Notes: generated from the sequence alone by a model not told the origin. 5,477 nucleotides of DNA from Flammeovirgaceae bacterium UBA2786 (GCA_002352225.1 DEIA01000066.1:6996-12472); one strand, 5' to 3'. Counted from the first letter of the stretch, positions 1 through 5,344 are shown. Numbers and translations are program-made.

Positions 1-656
1 GGCTTAGCTATTACACGGGTATGAAAATCTCTAACCTCCGTTCCGGTAAACGTTAGATCGAGGTTGGTGTAAATCTGGCCATACCCGGTCTCGGCCCCTA
101 ACTCGCCTGTTGTACTTTCCTGAACCGAAACATCAACACCTCCATAGGTTGCCTCCACGCTAAGCGGACCAAAAAAATTACGTACTTCAGCCAAACCGTA
201 CACACATTCCAGCCTGGTTTCTACTCCGCGTGGCACTTTTATTTCTAACACAATATCCATATCAACACCCTGCGACTTCATAGTAAAGTTACTTCCGGTT
301 TCTGCACAATACTTTTTGTAATCTGCTTCCGATCTGAAAACAATTTTTTCCTCGCCTTTATAAACTGTTATGCGATGCGGAAGTGATTTGAGGTTTCGGA
401 TATGGTTTTCAATACGAACTGTATTATCTGTTACCGCTTGTTCCAGTTCGAAAGCATTGTCGCTTTCGCCACCATTAATAGAAACCGAGCCTGTAATGGA
501 AATTTCATTTTTATCCCAGGTGCTGATTTTTACCAATTGAGGGTAATCAAAGCTTAACGAAATTTTTTTATTGGCGGGCACCGGGTAACTCTTGTTTACC
601 GGGGTTTGAGCCATAGCCGCCCCGGCAACCATCATGCATACTAGTAGTGCTTTCAT
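1..656 (-). CDS. Exported DUF4097-like beta-strand-repeat protein, 3' end beyond window
   Basis: This frame is open from the ATG at 656 to the window edge, giving 218 residues with no stop, so the C-terminus is missing. The N-terminus is a signal peptide with a short charged start, a hydrophobic stretch and probable cleavage at AMA|Q near residue 16, so the protein should be exported. The body is beta-rich and of low complexity. After a VPRGV motif near residue 141 it carries spaced aromatic-glycine motifs: VYGLAEV (Y153), TYGGVDV (Y171) and GYGQIYT (Y192), about 18-21 residues apart, as in a beta-solenoid. The stretch from GPLSVEATYG to YGQIYT aligns by eye with GPISIVSVYD to YGEIFV in the gene just upstream, so the two are paralogs. 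The ATG overlaps that gene's TGA as ATGA, which points to translational coupling. Likely a periplasmic or surface protein of the DUF4097/putative-adhesin type. Its biochemical role is unknown. Confidence 0.85.
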   Translation of the reverse strand, partial: MKALLVCMMVAGAAMAQTPVNKSYPVPANKKISLSFDYPQLVKISTWDKNEISITGSVSINGGESDNAFELEQAVTDNTVRIENHIRNLKSLPHRITVYKGEEKIVFRSEADYKKYCAETGSNFTMKSQGVDMDIVLEIKVPRGVETRLECVYGLAEVRNFFGPLSVEATYGGVDVSVQESTTGELGAETGYGQIYTNLDLTFTGTEVRDFHTRVIAK

Positions 657-1411
657 TTTTTTCGCAGATAAATTTTACCGTACTCCGAACGTAAATCCAT
701 GCTTAAGCCGCCACCGTTAAGTTTTCCGCTTACGCGATCGCTGTACTTTACCCATTCTCCCTGTTTCTCTATTTCAATGTTGAATTCAGGGGCCACGAAT
801 ATCTCGCCATACGATGTACTGAGTTTAAGTGTAGTTTTAGTTGCAGGCGATATTGCCACATCAACATAGTCATAAACCGATACGATAGAGATTGGTCCTT
901 TTACATTACCACCCAGGCTGGCTTCAATATGTCCGTACACACTTTTAATAGTAAGTGGTCCGGTTACATTTTCTAATTCGATGCTGTTGTAGGTGGACGA
1001 TACTTCTATCTCGTTTTCCATATTTTTAAATACAATCTTGCCCCCGTATTGCGATTGATGCGAGAAAGAAACAATTACACCTTTGGGGACCAGCACTTTT
1101 ATATCTGGTGCATTCATTTTTTTTAGTTGATTCACCTCTATCACATCACCCTTCTGCGTTACATTTATTCCCAGTCCGGTGTTATCGTCAAGGCCTAATC
1201 CATTAATTGCGCGCAAGCCTGTGGCACGATCGTCCTTGCTTTCGCGGTGGTCGGTAGAAGAGAAAATAATCTCGTTACCCGGATGGCCTTCTACGGTAAC
1301 CCGCCCGATGTTTAACTCTAATCTGCCGGTACTTTTGGCAACTTTATACTCTTGTGCAAACATTACCTGTGTGGCTAACCAAACGCACATCACTACCATT
1401 ATTCGTTTCAT
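653..1411 (-). CDS. Exported DUF4097-like beta-strand-repeat (adhesin-like) protein
   Basis: Complete protein of 252 residues. Residues 1-19 are a signal peptide with likely cleavage at MFA|Q. Residues 30-100 are a beta-rich region containing a G/L/N loop (residues 65-82). After VPKGV (108-112) comes a ladder of short strands marked by a tyrosine, usually followed by glycine: QYGGKIV (Y122), TYNSIEL (Y141), VYGHIEA (Y159), VYDYVDV (Y180), SYGEIFV (Y201) and EYGKIYL (Y244). Spacing is 18-21 residues, with one gap of 43 that could hide a degenerate rung. This periodicity is typical of the DUF4097/putative auto-transporter adhesin beta-solenoids. No enzyme motif is visible. It lies 69 nt downstream of the HEAT-repeat gene and overlaps the next gene by 4 nt, so it is the third gene of the sigma operon. 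It may be an envelope component made on sigma activation, or the ligand that the system senses. Both roles are inferred. Confidence 0.87.
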   Translation of the reverse strand: MKRIMVVMCVWLATQVMFAQEYKVAKSTGRLELNIGRVTVEGHPGNEIIFSSTDHRESKDDRATGLRAINGLGLDDNTGLGINVTQKGDVIEVNQLKKMNAPDIKVLVPKGVIVSFSHQSQYGGKIVFKNMENEIEVSSTYNSIELENVTGPLTIKSVYGHIEASLGGNVKGPISIVSVYDYVDVAISPATKTTLKLSTSYGEIFVAPEFNIEIEKQGEWVKYSDRVSGKLNGGGLSMDLRSEYGKIYLRKK

Positions 1412-1458
1412 GTTGCTATTCTGTTTAATTTTTTTACATTTTATCTATTACCACCACT

Positions 1459-1484
1459 GTAGTACACTCTGCAGTGCGCACTAC
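1459..1484 (-). other. Intercistronic hairpin spanning the upstream gene's stop codon
   Basis: On the minus-strand transcript, GTAGT (1484-1480) pairs with ACTAC (1463-1459). Inside that, GCACT pairs with AGTGT (one G-U pair) around a GCAG loop, with a 2-nt GC bulge. This gives about ten pairs. It covers the TAG of the HEAT-repeat gene and lies in the only real gap inside the operon. No U-tract follows, so it does not look like a terminator. It could mark mRNA processing or tune expression of the downstream beta-repeat genes. Confidence 0.35.
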
Positions 1485-2269
1485 GAAAGTTTCAATATTC
1501 CGGCATGAGCTTCGTCTTTTACAGCTTTAAGAATTCCGGCATCGCGGGTTAGCTTTTCCAACTGATCTAAAATGCTTTTCTCTTTCATTTCTACCAGTAA
1601 CTGGATAAGGGCTATCTGCACAACCGGATCTTTTTGAGTTTTAAGTGAGTTAATTAGTTCGTTTCGAATCTGATTCTCATTACTAAATCGGCCCAATGCA
1701 TCGAGAGCAGCCAGGCGCACATTAGTATTCACATCTTCATTCAGGGTTTTTATAAGAACGCTCACAATTTCATCATCTGGCTTTTCCATTTCATACGCTA
1801 CCGAAACGCCTGCCATTCTCTGGCTGGCCGATAGTTGGTTATCCATCATGGCCAACATCATTCTGCGGTTCTCCTCTACTTCTTTTTGTAACTGCACCAG
1901 TTTATCCGATTCAATGTTGCTTTGATTGATTTTATATCCAATTGCCAGACCAGCCATCAGCAATACAAAACCTGCTGCTACACGATATAGTACGGGCGAG
2001 AAGAGTATTGTTTTTTTCGGTTTTGTTTGTATTGCCAGCTCTTCCTGCAAAGTCTTTTCAAAGTTGGCCTTCATGCTTGTTGAAGGCTCCTGTACTTTTG
2101 CTTCGTTTATAACCCCCATAAGTTCTGCTAGTTGATTATAGAGCGTACGTACAGCTTCATTATGAAGCAACTCGTGTTCAATGGCAGCTCGCTCTGCTTC
2201 GGTTGCGTTGCCATCGATATAATCAATTAACCTACCTTCCCATTTTTGCCTATCCATAAGGTTATGCAT
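1481..2269 (-). CDS. Single-pass membrane protein: anti-sigma-like N-terminus, HEAT-like repeats
   Basis: The protein has 262 residues. Residues 5-60 (KWEGRLIDYIDGNATEAERA onward) resemble the cytoplasmic helical domain of anti-sigma factors, but the Cys pair of zinc-binding versions is absent. A basic stretch (KPKK, 83-86) precedes one membrane helix at about 91-111. Residues 112-150 are charged and heptad-like, probably coiled coil. From about 164 to the end are helical pairs of HEAT type, for example DVNTNVRLAALDALGRF (179-195) and KDPVVQIALIQLLVEM (213-228). The predicted topology is N-terminus inside, HEAT region in the periplasm. It follows the sigma gene directly, so it is probably its cognate membrane-bound regulator (inferred). 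The start is uncertain: the ATG at 2269 overlaps the sigma stop by 8 nt, whereas ATG 2257 (Met5, MDRQKW) lies 4 nt after that stop and leaves the conserved part intact. Confidence 0.85.
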   Translation of the reverse strand: MHNLMDRQKWEGRLIDYIDGNATEAERAAIEHELLHNEAVRTLYNQLAELMGVINEAKVQEPSTSMKANFEKTLQEELAIQTKPKKTILFSPVLYRVAAGFVLLMAGLAIGYKINQSNIESDKLVQLQKEVEENRRMMLAMMDNQLSASQRMAGVSVAYEMEKPDDEIVSVLIKTLNEDVNTNVRLAALDALGRFSNENQIRNELINSLKTQKDPVVQIALIQLLVEMKEKSILDQLEKLTRDAGILKAVKDEAHAGILKLS

Positions 2270-2831
2270 TTTCTAATTCAAAATAATTTTCCCGTAACTG
2301 CCCGATAGCCCGGTGAACTTTTACTTTCACATTGGCTACCGTCATGTTTAAAAAACCAGCCACCTCCTCGTACTTCAGGTGCTGAAACCGGGTTAGCACC
2401 AGCAACTCCCGATAATCGTCTGGTAGTTTAGCCAGCGCCCGAATCAACCGTTTCTCTGTTTCTTCCTGTTCCATGGCTTCTGCCAGATCAGGTAAACTAT
2501 CGTGCAATTTTTCAACTTCCATGCTGGCAGGTTTTAACTGCTTTTGTTTTTGATAGTGATCGGCAAAGGCATTGCGTGCCATCTGGTAGATCCACGATTG
2601 AAATTTCATTTCCGGATTATAGGATTGGCGATACCGGAGCATGCGTAAAAACACATTTTGTGTCAGGTCTTCCGCTCCTTCTCTATCGCCCGTCATGCGT
2701 ACCAGAAAATTGAAAATCCGTTTATGAAACCGGTCAAAAAGTATTGATGCCTGCTGGAGATTACCGTTTTTTACGGCTTCCATTATCTGTTCATCGCTCA
2801 TCAAATCAATACTTTTAGCGGGTTTCGGCAT
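2262..2831 (-). CDS. ECF-type RNA polymerase sigma-70 factor
   Basis: The protein has 189 residues, the usual size for an extracytoplasmic-function sigma factor carrying only regions 2 and 4. Region 2 spans about 31-97: LFDRFHKRIFNFL, then the core-binding DLTQNVFLRM (55-64), then FQSWIYQMARNAFADHYQKQK, which should melt and contact the -10 element. Region 4 spans about 126-180: ALAKLPDDYRELLVLTRFQHLKYEEVAGFL followed by the helix-turn-helix segment NMTVANVKVKVHRAIGQLRE, which contacts the -35. The linker is acidic (HDSLPDLAEAMEQEETE). The ATG at 2831 gives a short charged N-terminus; Met11 (MSDEQIMEAV) is an alternative start that keeps both regions. It is the first gene of a minus-strand operon and overlaps the membrane-protein gene that follows, as sigma/anti-sigma pairs often do. 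Autoregulation is plausible. The target promoters cannot be read from this window. Confidence 0.95.
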   Translation of the reverse strand: MPKPAKSIDLMSDEQIMEAVKNGNLQQASILFDRFHKRIFNFLVRMTGDREGAEDLTQNVFLRMLRYRQSYNPEMKFQSWIYQMARNAFADHYQKQKQLKPASMEVEKLHDSLPDLAEAMEQEETEKRLIRALAKLPDDYRELLVLTRFQHLKYEEVAGFLNMTVANVKVKVHRAIGQLRENYFELENA

Positions 2832-2963
2832 TAGTTACCGGTATGGTAAAGAAAGGTTACAACAGTAAGGTAGGAATTTTTGAAAATGACCCATTCTCTG
2901 GTAACTACCTGTAAACGGGTTTTCTGATTGTAATTACTACCTTAGGTTTTAAACAACCTGATT
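2832..2963. promoter_or_regulatory. Divergent intergenic control region with GTTAC/GTAAC half-sites
   Basis: This 132-bp gap separates the minus-strand sigma gene from the plus-strand Dabb gene, so it must hold promoters or 5' ends for both. It contains TAGTTACC (2832-2839) and its exact complement GGTAACTA (2900-2907), plus GGTTAC (2855-2860) and the palindrome GTAATTAC (2930-2937). ACTACCT occurs at 2904-2910 and again at 2936-2942, 32 bp apart or about three helical turns. No clean TTTG-N-TAnnTTTG promoter reads toward the sigma gene. That would fit recognition by another sigma factor, possibly the operon's own ECF factor, but this is only inference. Confidence 0.45.
2943..2950 (+). promoter_or_regulatory. 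Possible -7 element for the Dabb gene
   Basis: TAGGTTTT matches the Bacteroidota -7 consensus TAnnTTTG at all but its last base and lies 13 nt before the ATG at 2964, which would leave a very short leader. The -33 partner is poor: only TTTC (2921-2924), 18 nt upstream, instead of TTTG. Weak support. Confidence 0.25.
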
Positions 2964-3368
2964 ATGACAACCAAAAGCACACGCAGAAGATTTATTGCCC
3001 AAGCATCTTTATTAACTTTAGCCCCGGCTTTTAATGCTTTAGCTATGGATCAGGATAAAAATGTATTAGTACACCACGTGTTCTTCTGGATGAAAAATCC
3101 CAACTCGAAAGATGATCTGGCCAAATTGATTGCCGGAGTAAAATCGCTCTCCAAAATCGAAACCATTCAATACATCCATGTGGGTATTCCGGCCAGTACA
3201 GAAAAGCGCGATGTGGTAGATAACAGCTACGGAGTATCTGAACTTATGTTTTTTAAAGATTTGGCTGGTCAGAAAACCTATCAGGATCATCCGATACACC
3301 AGAAGTTTATTGCCGAGTGCTCGCACCTGTGGGAAAGGGTAGTAGTGTACGATACGATTAATGTGTAG
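2964..3368 (+). CDS. Tat-exported Dabb-domain (stress-responsive A/B barrel) protein
   Basis: The protein has 134 residues. The N-terminus has a twin-arginine signal (STRRRFIAQAS, residues 5-15), a hydrophobic stretch and a likely cleavage after NALA (residue 27), so it should be exported folded through Tat. Residues about 34-133 match the Dabb fold, a small dimeric alpha/beta barrel of about 100 residues. It starts with VLVHHVFFWMK (paired His37-His38), has the central TIQYIHVGIPAS strand region, and ends with the family-type YQDHPIHQKFIAEC segment (His109, His112) and a closing strand RVVVYDTI. Family members range from stress proteins of unknown activity to polyketide cyclases such as olivetolic acid cyclase, so no reaction is assigned. 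It is transcribed away from the ECF sigma operon and shares its control region, which hints at a linked envelope-stress role (inferred). The stop codon abuts the end of a possible small antisense ORF. Confidence 0.9.
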   Translation: MTTKSTRRRFIAQASLLTLAPAFNALAMDQDKNVLVHHVFFWMKNPNSKDDLAKLIAGVKSLSKIETIQYIHVGIPASTEKRDVVDNSYGVSELMFFKDLAGQKTYQDHPIHQKFIAECSHLWERVVVYDTINV

Positions 3369-3521
3369 TTAATATAGTGCTCGCCTGGTTACACGATGCT
3401 TGCACATTTTCCGCTTTAGCTTTTCTTCCTGTAACACCAGCAGCCAGTTTTGTTGTGCAACCTGAAACAGTAAAAAGTATTGCTGGTTTACAGGCTTCGG
3501 TAGAGTAGTTCCGGGTGTCAT
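3369..3521 (-). CDS. Possible 50-residue basic small protein (doubtful)
   Basis: An ATG at 3521 opens a 50-codon frame ending in TAA at 3371-3369, directly next to the stop of the convergent Dabb gene. The predicted product begins MTPGTTLPKPVNQQY, has a hydrophobic/Gln-rich middle (FLLFQVAQQNWLLVLQ, residues 16-31) and a strongly basic tail (KLKRKMCKHRVTRR, residues 34-47). I do not recognise a family. For it: the length, the exact fit against the neighbouring stop, and a helix-like centre followed by a basic end. Against it: no recognisable promoter upstream, and the frame contains a 14-bp inverted repeat that may exist for structural reasons. The start codon lies in the stem of another hairpin. 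It could equally be chance. Confidence 0.28.
   Translation of the reverse strand: MTPGTTLPKPVNQQYFLLFQVAQQNWLLVLQEEKLKRKMCKHRVTRRALY
3428..3494. repeat. Long inverted repeat: 14-bp stem, one bulge, 38-nt loop
   Basis: CCTGTAA-C-ACCAGCA (3428-3442) is complementary to TGCTGGTTTACAGG (3481-3494), giving 14 Watson-Crick pairs interrupted only by bulged C3435. A G-U pair could add one more at the loop base. The 38-nt loop can fold further through GTTG-TG-CAAC. No T-run follows the stem on either strand, so an ordinary intrinsic terminator is unlikely. It lies 60 nt past the Dabb stop and could be a transcript-end or stability structure, part of a small RNA, or a repeat remnant. Confidence 0.5.
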
Positions 3522-3550
3522 ACGCTTTGGTTTTTTAGTACGACACCCGG
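3511..3550. other. Hairpin: 9-bp stem plus 3-bp inner stem, T/A-rich 14-nt loop
   Basis: CCGGGTGTC (3511-3519) pairs perfectly with GACACCCGG (3542-3550). After one A/C mismatch, TAC (3521-3523) pairs with GTA (3538-3540) around a 14-nt loop holding six T in a row. The outer stem is GC-rich, so the structure should be stable. The sequence after it is not T-rich, so it is not a classical terminator. On the minus strand the ATG of the possible 50-residue ORF sits in the 3' arm. Confidence 0.5.
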
Positions 3551-3675
3551 TATTAGCATTACCCCTACCCGCGCATTCAATTTCTTACCTCTGGTTATAC
3601 ATTTTGGTTTACACCCAATACCGGTAATGAAAGCGAAATATTACGCCTAACGCATATCTATTATATACCGCCTCT

Positions 3676-3683
3676 TATCTTCG
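3676..3683 (+). promoter_or_regulatory. Probable -7 element for the EamA gene, near-leaderless
   Basis: TATCTTCG differs from the Bacteroidota -7 consensus TAnnTTTG at one base and ends 5 nt before the GTG at 3689. Transcription would then begin at or within a few bases of the start codon. No TTTG is seen at the expected -33 position, so the promoter would be weak or would need help. Confidence 0.4.
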
Positions 3684-3688
3684 CGGCC

Positions 3689-4612
3689 GTGAAACCCAAA
3701 ACGCTTGCTTATCTGTGCCTGGCCGGCATTTGCCTGATCTGGGGCACCACTTTTTTGGTGATGCGCGTGGGTGTTATGCAGTTTCCGCCTTTTTTGTTTG
3801 CGGCAATCCGGCAAGTTACGGCCGGGGCTATTATGTGTGTATTTTTTATCGGCATCAAAAGAGAAAAAATACCTACACCAAAAGAGCTGGGTATTCAGGC
3901 ATTCAGAGGTTTTTTAATGATTACCTGTGGCAATGGATTTGTTTCGTGGGCAGAGGTTACCGTGCCTAGTGGTTTGGCCGCCATCATATGCTCCACCATG
4001 CCCGTGCTGGTAATCCTCATTAACATTGGTATTAACCGGCACGAATTCCCTAATCTTCAGATTGTACTGGGTTCGCTTGTCGGGTTGGGTGGTATTGTGC
4101 TGGTGTTTAGCGAATACCTGACCGATTTTGCCAACCCGCGCTATAGTATGGGTATTGCTTTGATTTTTATAGCCACTCTTACTTGGGCTATCGGCAGTTT
4201 ACTTACACAACGTACTATTCAGAACTCTAATCCATTCTTTAACACAGGGTTGCAAATGTTGTTTGGTGGAATCTTCTGCCTCCCTTTTAGTCTGGCATTC
4301 GATAATCTGCAAACCATAACTTTTTCGCAGGAAGTAATTTTTGCTTTAGGCTACCTGATTGTGGTGGGTTCGATTGGTGCATTCAGTATGTATGCGTACA
4401 CGCTCAGTCAGTTACCACTTACAATTGCATCGTTGTACTCGTACGTAAACCCATTGGTAGCAGTGGTGCTGGGGTGGCTGGTACTGGCCGAAAAATTAAA
4501 CACCCAAATTGGTATTGCTTTTTTAATAACCGTAGCTGGTATTTACCTGGTTAACCACGGCTATGCCATTCAACGAAGGAAAATGAGCAAACAGGTTTCG
4601 GCAGAATTATAA
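3689..4612 (+). CDS. EamA/DMT-superfamily transporter, ten membrane helices
   Basis: The protein has 307 residues, normal for the EamA (RhaT/YdcZ-like) drug/metabolite transporter family, with two tandem five-helix halves at roughly 8-141 and 154-289. The family's signatures are present: LIWGTTFLVMRVGV (16-29) in helix 1, the conserved Arg41 in helix 2, GLAAIICSTMPVLVILI (95-111) in helix 4, TWAIGSLLTQR (165-175) opening the second half, and the closing YSYVNPLVAVVLGWLVLAEKL (250-270). The basic tail QRRKMSKQ should be cytoplasmic. Relatives export amino acids, purines or other metabolites; the substrate cannot be told from sequence. The start is GTG, chosen because it places helix 1 normally and no in-frame ATG lies upstream. 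Its stop overlaps the end of the convergent SH3 gene by 6 nt, with no terminator between them. Confidence 0.93.
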   Translation: MKPKTLAYLCLAGICLIWGTTFLVMRVGVMQFPPFLFAAIRQVTAGAIMCVFFIGIKREKIPTPKELGIQAFRGFLMITCGNGFVSWAEVTVPSGLAAIICSTMPVLVILINIGINRHEFPNLQIVLGSLVGLGGIVLVFSEYLTDFANPRYSMGIALIFIATLTWAIGSLLTQRTIQNSNPFFNTGLQMLFGGIFCLPFSLAFDNLQTITFSQEVIFALGYLIVVGSIGAFSMYAYTLSQLPLTIASLYSYVNPLVAVVLGWLVLAEKLNTQIGIAFLITVAGIYLVNHGYAIQRRKMSKQVSAEL

Positions 4613-5344
4613 GACCACTTCCAATACCTGCGACTGGCGCACATAAACATATTGGTCTATCCAATAGACTTTAAGCCACACATCTTCTTTGTTTTTAATC
4701 TGAACTTTATTTCCCTCCGCCAGCAGCCCCACAACAGAAGCTCCGGCTGAAGGCCCGTTCATTACAAATGTATTGCTACCCGTAATAATAGCAGAGCGGG
4801 GCTGGGCCGTAAAGTTTACAAGTAAACCGAGCAGCACCAGACCAACCAGGGCAAATACAACAGCACCCACAGGCCTGTTTCCTTTTCGTGTTTGATAAAC
4901 TGCAATCGCCATTATTAAAATAACAACCGCGGCAATACCGGTTGTTGCATAGGGTTTGTAGTGCGTTAATAATTCGCGGGCTTGCTCAAGCTGCGTATAT
5001 TCATATCCGTACAACCGGTTTTTTGTGGCCAGTTCTTCCATCTTAACCCGTGTTTGCTCATCGCCACTAGCCAGATAATATAGATTGAGGTAGTAAAGCG
5101 CCAAACTGGGTTTATTTAAACCTTCCTGAATAAAAGCCATCTTTAGGAACATAGCAGGCGAGAACTGCCCACCCTTATGGATACGTTGATAAATATCGAA
5201 CGACTGCGTGAATTGCTTTTTGATAAACAGAGAATCAGCTTTTTGCAAAAGTTCTGTTGATGTTTGAGCGTGTGTATGGAATACCCCAGCCAGCAACATC
5301 ACAACACCAAGAATTTTTAAAATGCTGGTTTGCATATTTTTCAT
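4607..5344 (-). CDS. TPR-like, two-helix membrane protein with C-terminal SH3-like domain (BatE-like layout)
   Basis: The protein has 245 residues. A signal peptide (about 1-26) ends at HTHA|Q. Residues 29-95 form TPR-like helical pairs (ELLQKADSLFIKKQFTQSFDIY, then AMFLKMAFIQEGLNKPSLALYYLNLYY), and a further charged helical stretch runs to about 128. Two membrane helices follow at about 132-150 and 158-178, joined by a short basic loop (QTRKGNR). Residues about 184-244 look like a bacterial SH3 domain, with NTFVMNGPSAGASVVGLLAEGNKVQI, Trp223 and YVYVRQSQV. The order TPR, two helices, SH3 is that of BatE from Bacteroidota Bat (aerotolerance) operons, but no other bat gene is nearby, so that name is not assigned. 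Both outer domains should lie in the periplasm, where the SH3 may bind peptidoglycan or protein partners. The ATG at 5344 is used; ATG 5335 (Met4) is possible. A weak promoter (TTTG 5396-5393, TAATTGAG 5371-5364) may drive it. Confidence 0.85.
   Translation of the reverse strand: MKNMQTSILKILGVVMLLAGVFHTHAQTSTELLQKADSLFIKKQFTQSFDIYQRIHKGGQFSPAMFLKMAFIQEGLNKPSLALYYLNLYYLASGDEQTRVKMEELATKNRLYGYEYTQLEQARELLTHYKPYATTGIAAVVILIMAIAVYQTRKGNRPVGAVVFALVGLVLLGLLVNFTAQPRSAIITGSNTFVMNGPSAGASVVGLLAEGNKVQIKNKEDVWLKVYWIDQYVYVRQSQVLEVVL

Larger units (their letters stand above)
3385..3616. repeat. Degenerate family of CTGGTT(n)ACA motifs
   Basis: Similar short units recur in the gap: CTGGTTACA (3385-3393), CTGGTGTTACAGG on the minus strand (3440-3428), CTGGTTTACAGG (3483-3494), CTGGTTATACA (3591-3601) and TTGGTTTACA (3604-3613). 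They vary in the number of T/A bases in the middle and are not evenly spaced. They may be binding sites, remnants of a dispersed repeat, or arms of RNA structure, since two of them form the long stem at 3428-3494. Confidence 0.35.

Noticed and set aside
1179..1508. Plus-strand open frame of 109 codons
   Set aside because: It runs antisense to the well-supported 252-residue beta-repeat gene and the end of the HEAT gene, and its product is a Cys/His/Ile-rich string with no domain-like pattern.
1926..2135. Plus-strand open frame of 69 codons
   Set aside because: It is fully antisense to the membrane-helix region of the HEAT-repeat protein; its hydrophobic, Ser-rich translation is what an antisense frame of such a gene gives.
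3066..3326. Minus-strand open frame of 86 codons
   Set aside because: It is fully inside the Dabb gene on the other strand, which has clear family motifs and a Tat signal.
3511..3550. Hairpin read as a rho-independent terminator
   Set aside because: The T-run is in the loop rather than after the stem, and neither strand has a T-tract following the 3' arm.
3627..3650. Seven-codon frame MKAKYYA as an EamA leader peptide
   Set aside because: It is too short to judge, has no attenuator-like structure after it, and the likely EamA transcription start is downstream of it.
3715..3969. Plus-strand open frame of 84 codons
   Set aside because: It is an out-of-frame overlap within the first half of the EamA gene, with a His/Cys/Arg-rich translation and no recognisable feature.
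4607..5344. Naming the SH3 gene batE
   Set aside because: The domain order fits, but no batA-D or MoxR-type ATPase gene is adjacent, and many unrelated Bacteroidota proteins share TPR plus SH3 layouts.
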